From assembly GCA_951217055.1 (NCBI GenBank), contig OX578281.1:29451101-29515100 (forward strand): a DNA stretch of 64,000 nt, read 5' to 3'. This DNA is from Gerris lacustris. Taxonomy: Eukaryota > Arthropoda > Insecta > Hemiptera > Gerridae. Each line of letters starts with the position of its first letter. Position 1 is the stretch's first letter. Below, piece by piece: positions 63,771-64,000 of this stretch. Position numbers and translations under genes: made by a program. The notes under the pieces are model-generated. The model was given only the letters and a program-made list of their open reading frames with translations. It was not told the DNA's origin and did no database searches.

Positions 63771-64000
63771 TTTCCTGTAAATAACAGTGAGCATGTATAC
63801 CCTTGTGCTCGTACTTACAGCTAAACTAAGTAAATATATATCACTTAAATGTATCCTAGATATACAACTGATTTTTTTTTTACCTAATTCAGTCAAATTT
63901 TATTTATTTCTTTATCATTGTTTTACAAGATAAGCTAAACTGAGGAAAAAGTTGCAAAATAAATATTTTATTTTATGACCTTTGCTTACAATCATGTTGG

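Larger units (their letters stand above)
59363..64000 (+). other. CanA: Calcineurin A 3' region: UTR, probable UTR intron, repeats
   Basis: No further coding sequence was recognised. It begins with the two bases after the stop, then a strong donor (59365) and a possible acceptor at 61750. A dispersed-repeat piece lies near 60615-60720 (ccaaattttgttcaagttgg). Further on are AT-rich simple repeats at 61860-62060 and 62414-62506 and a degenerate tandem array at 63180-63770. The gene's poly(A) site cannot be fixed among many AATAAA words. Confidence 0.7.

Overview
The window is AT-rich, intron-dominated genomic DNA of an insect, read on the strand of one large gene. The only confident protein-coding gene is the catalytic subunit of calcineurin (PP2B, calcineurin A). 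Eight + strand exons (8200..59362) splice in phase into 298 residues plus a stop. They run from the middle of the phosphatase domain to the natural C-terminus. Insect-type details are the residues [12 protein letters not shown], the [11 protein letters not shown] junction and the absence of the mammalian ATVEAIEADE cassette. I think a hemipteran or related insect is likely, but this rests on repeat style and is not proven. The N-terminal exons, with most of the metal-binding residues, lie before base 1.

Layout: 1-8199 is intron, full of transposon debris and including two foldback elements (4942-5881 and 6372-6648). From 8200 to 15831 there are five exons with introns of 0.8-3.6 kb. These introns carry a SINE with perfect target-site duplications, a long inverted-repeat element, a TTAA-flanked element and a 42-bp minisatellite. 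A single 40.2-kb intron (15832-56044) follows. From 56045 to 59362 the last three coding exons encode the calmodulin-binding and autoinhibitory segments. 59363-64000 is 3' UTR, a probable 3'-UTR intron and repeats.

The most interesting observation is in the 40-kb intron, which splits the linker between the calcineurin-B-binding helix and the calmodulin-binding helix. It holds three candidate microexons (28680-28706, 31496-31522, 45148-45174). Each is exactly 27 nt, starts after an AG acceptor with an upstream pyrimidine-rich stretch, and ends at a G|GTAAGT, G|GTATGA or G|GTATGT donor. Each is free of stops in the one frame (phase 1) that the flanking exons require. Each would insert nine residues (AKLIFKPKN, ESDKLSNKD or DLPDSLLYS). 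This suggests an undescribed set of alternative cassettes tuning the regulatory linker; RNA evidence is required. The same intron also has a possible 3-nt microexon, juxtaposed acceptor/donor sites resembling recursive-splicing points, a Penelope-like element fragment inside 74-bp inverted arms, several MITEs and many tandem repeats.

No other protein gene, complete tRNA or rRNA was recognised. Apart from the exons above, the open reading frames in the window look like chance frames in AT-rich DNA or in repeats.
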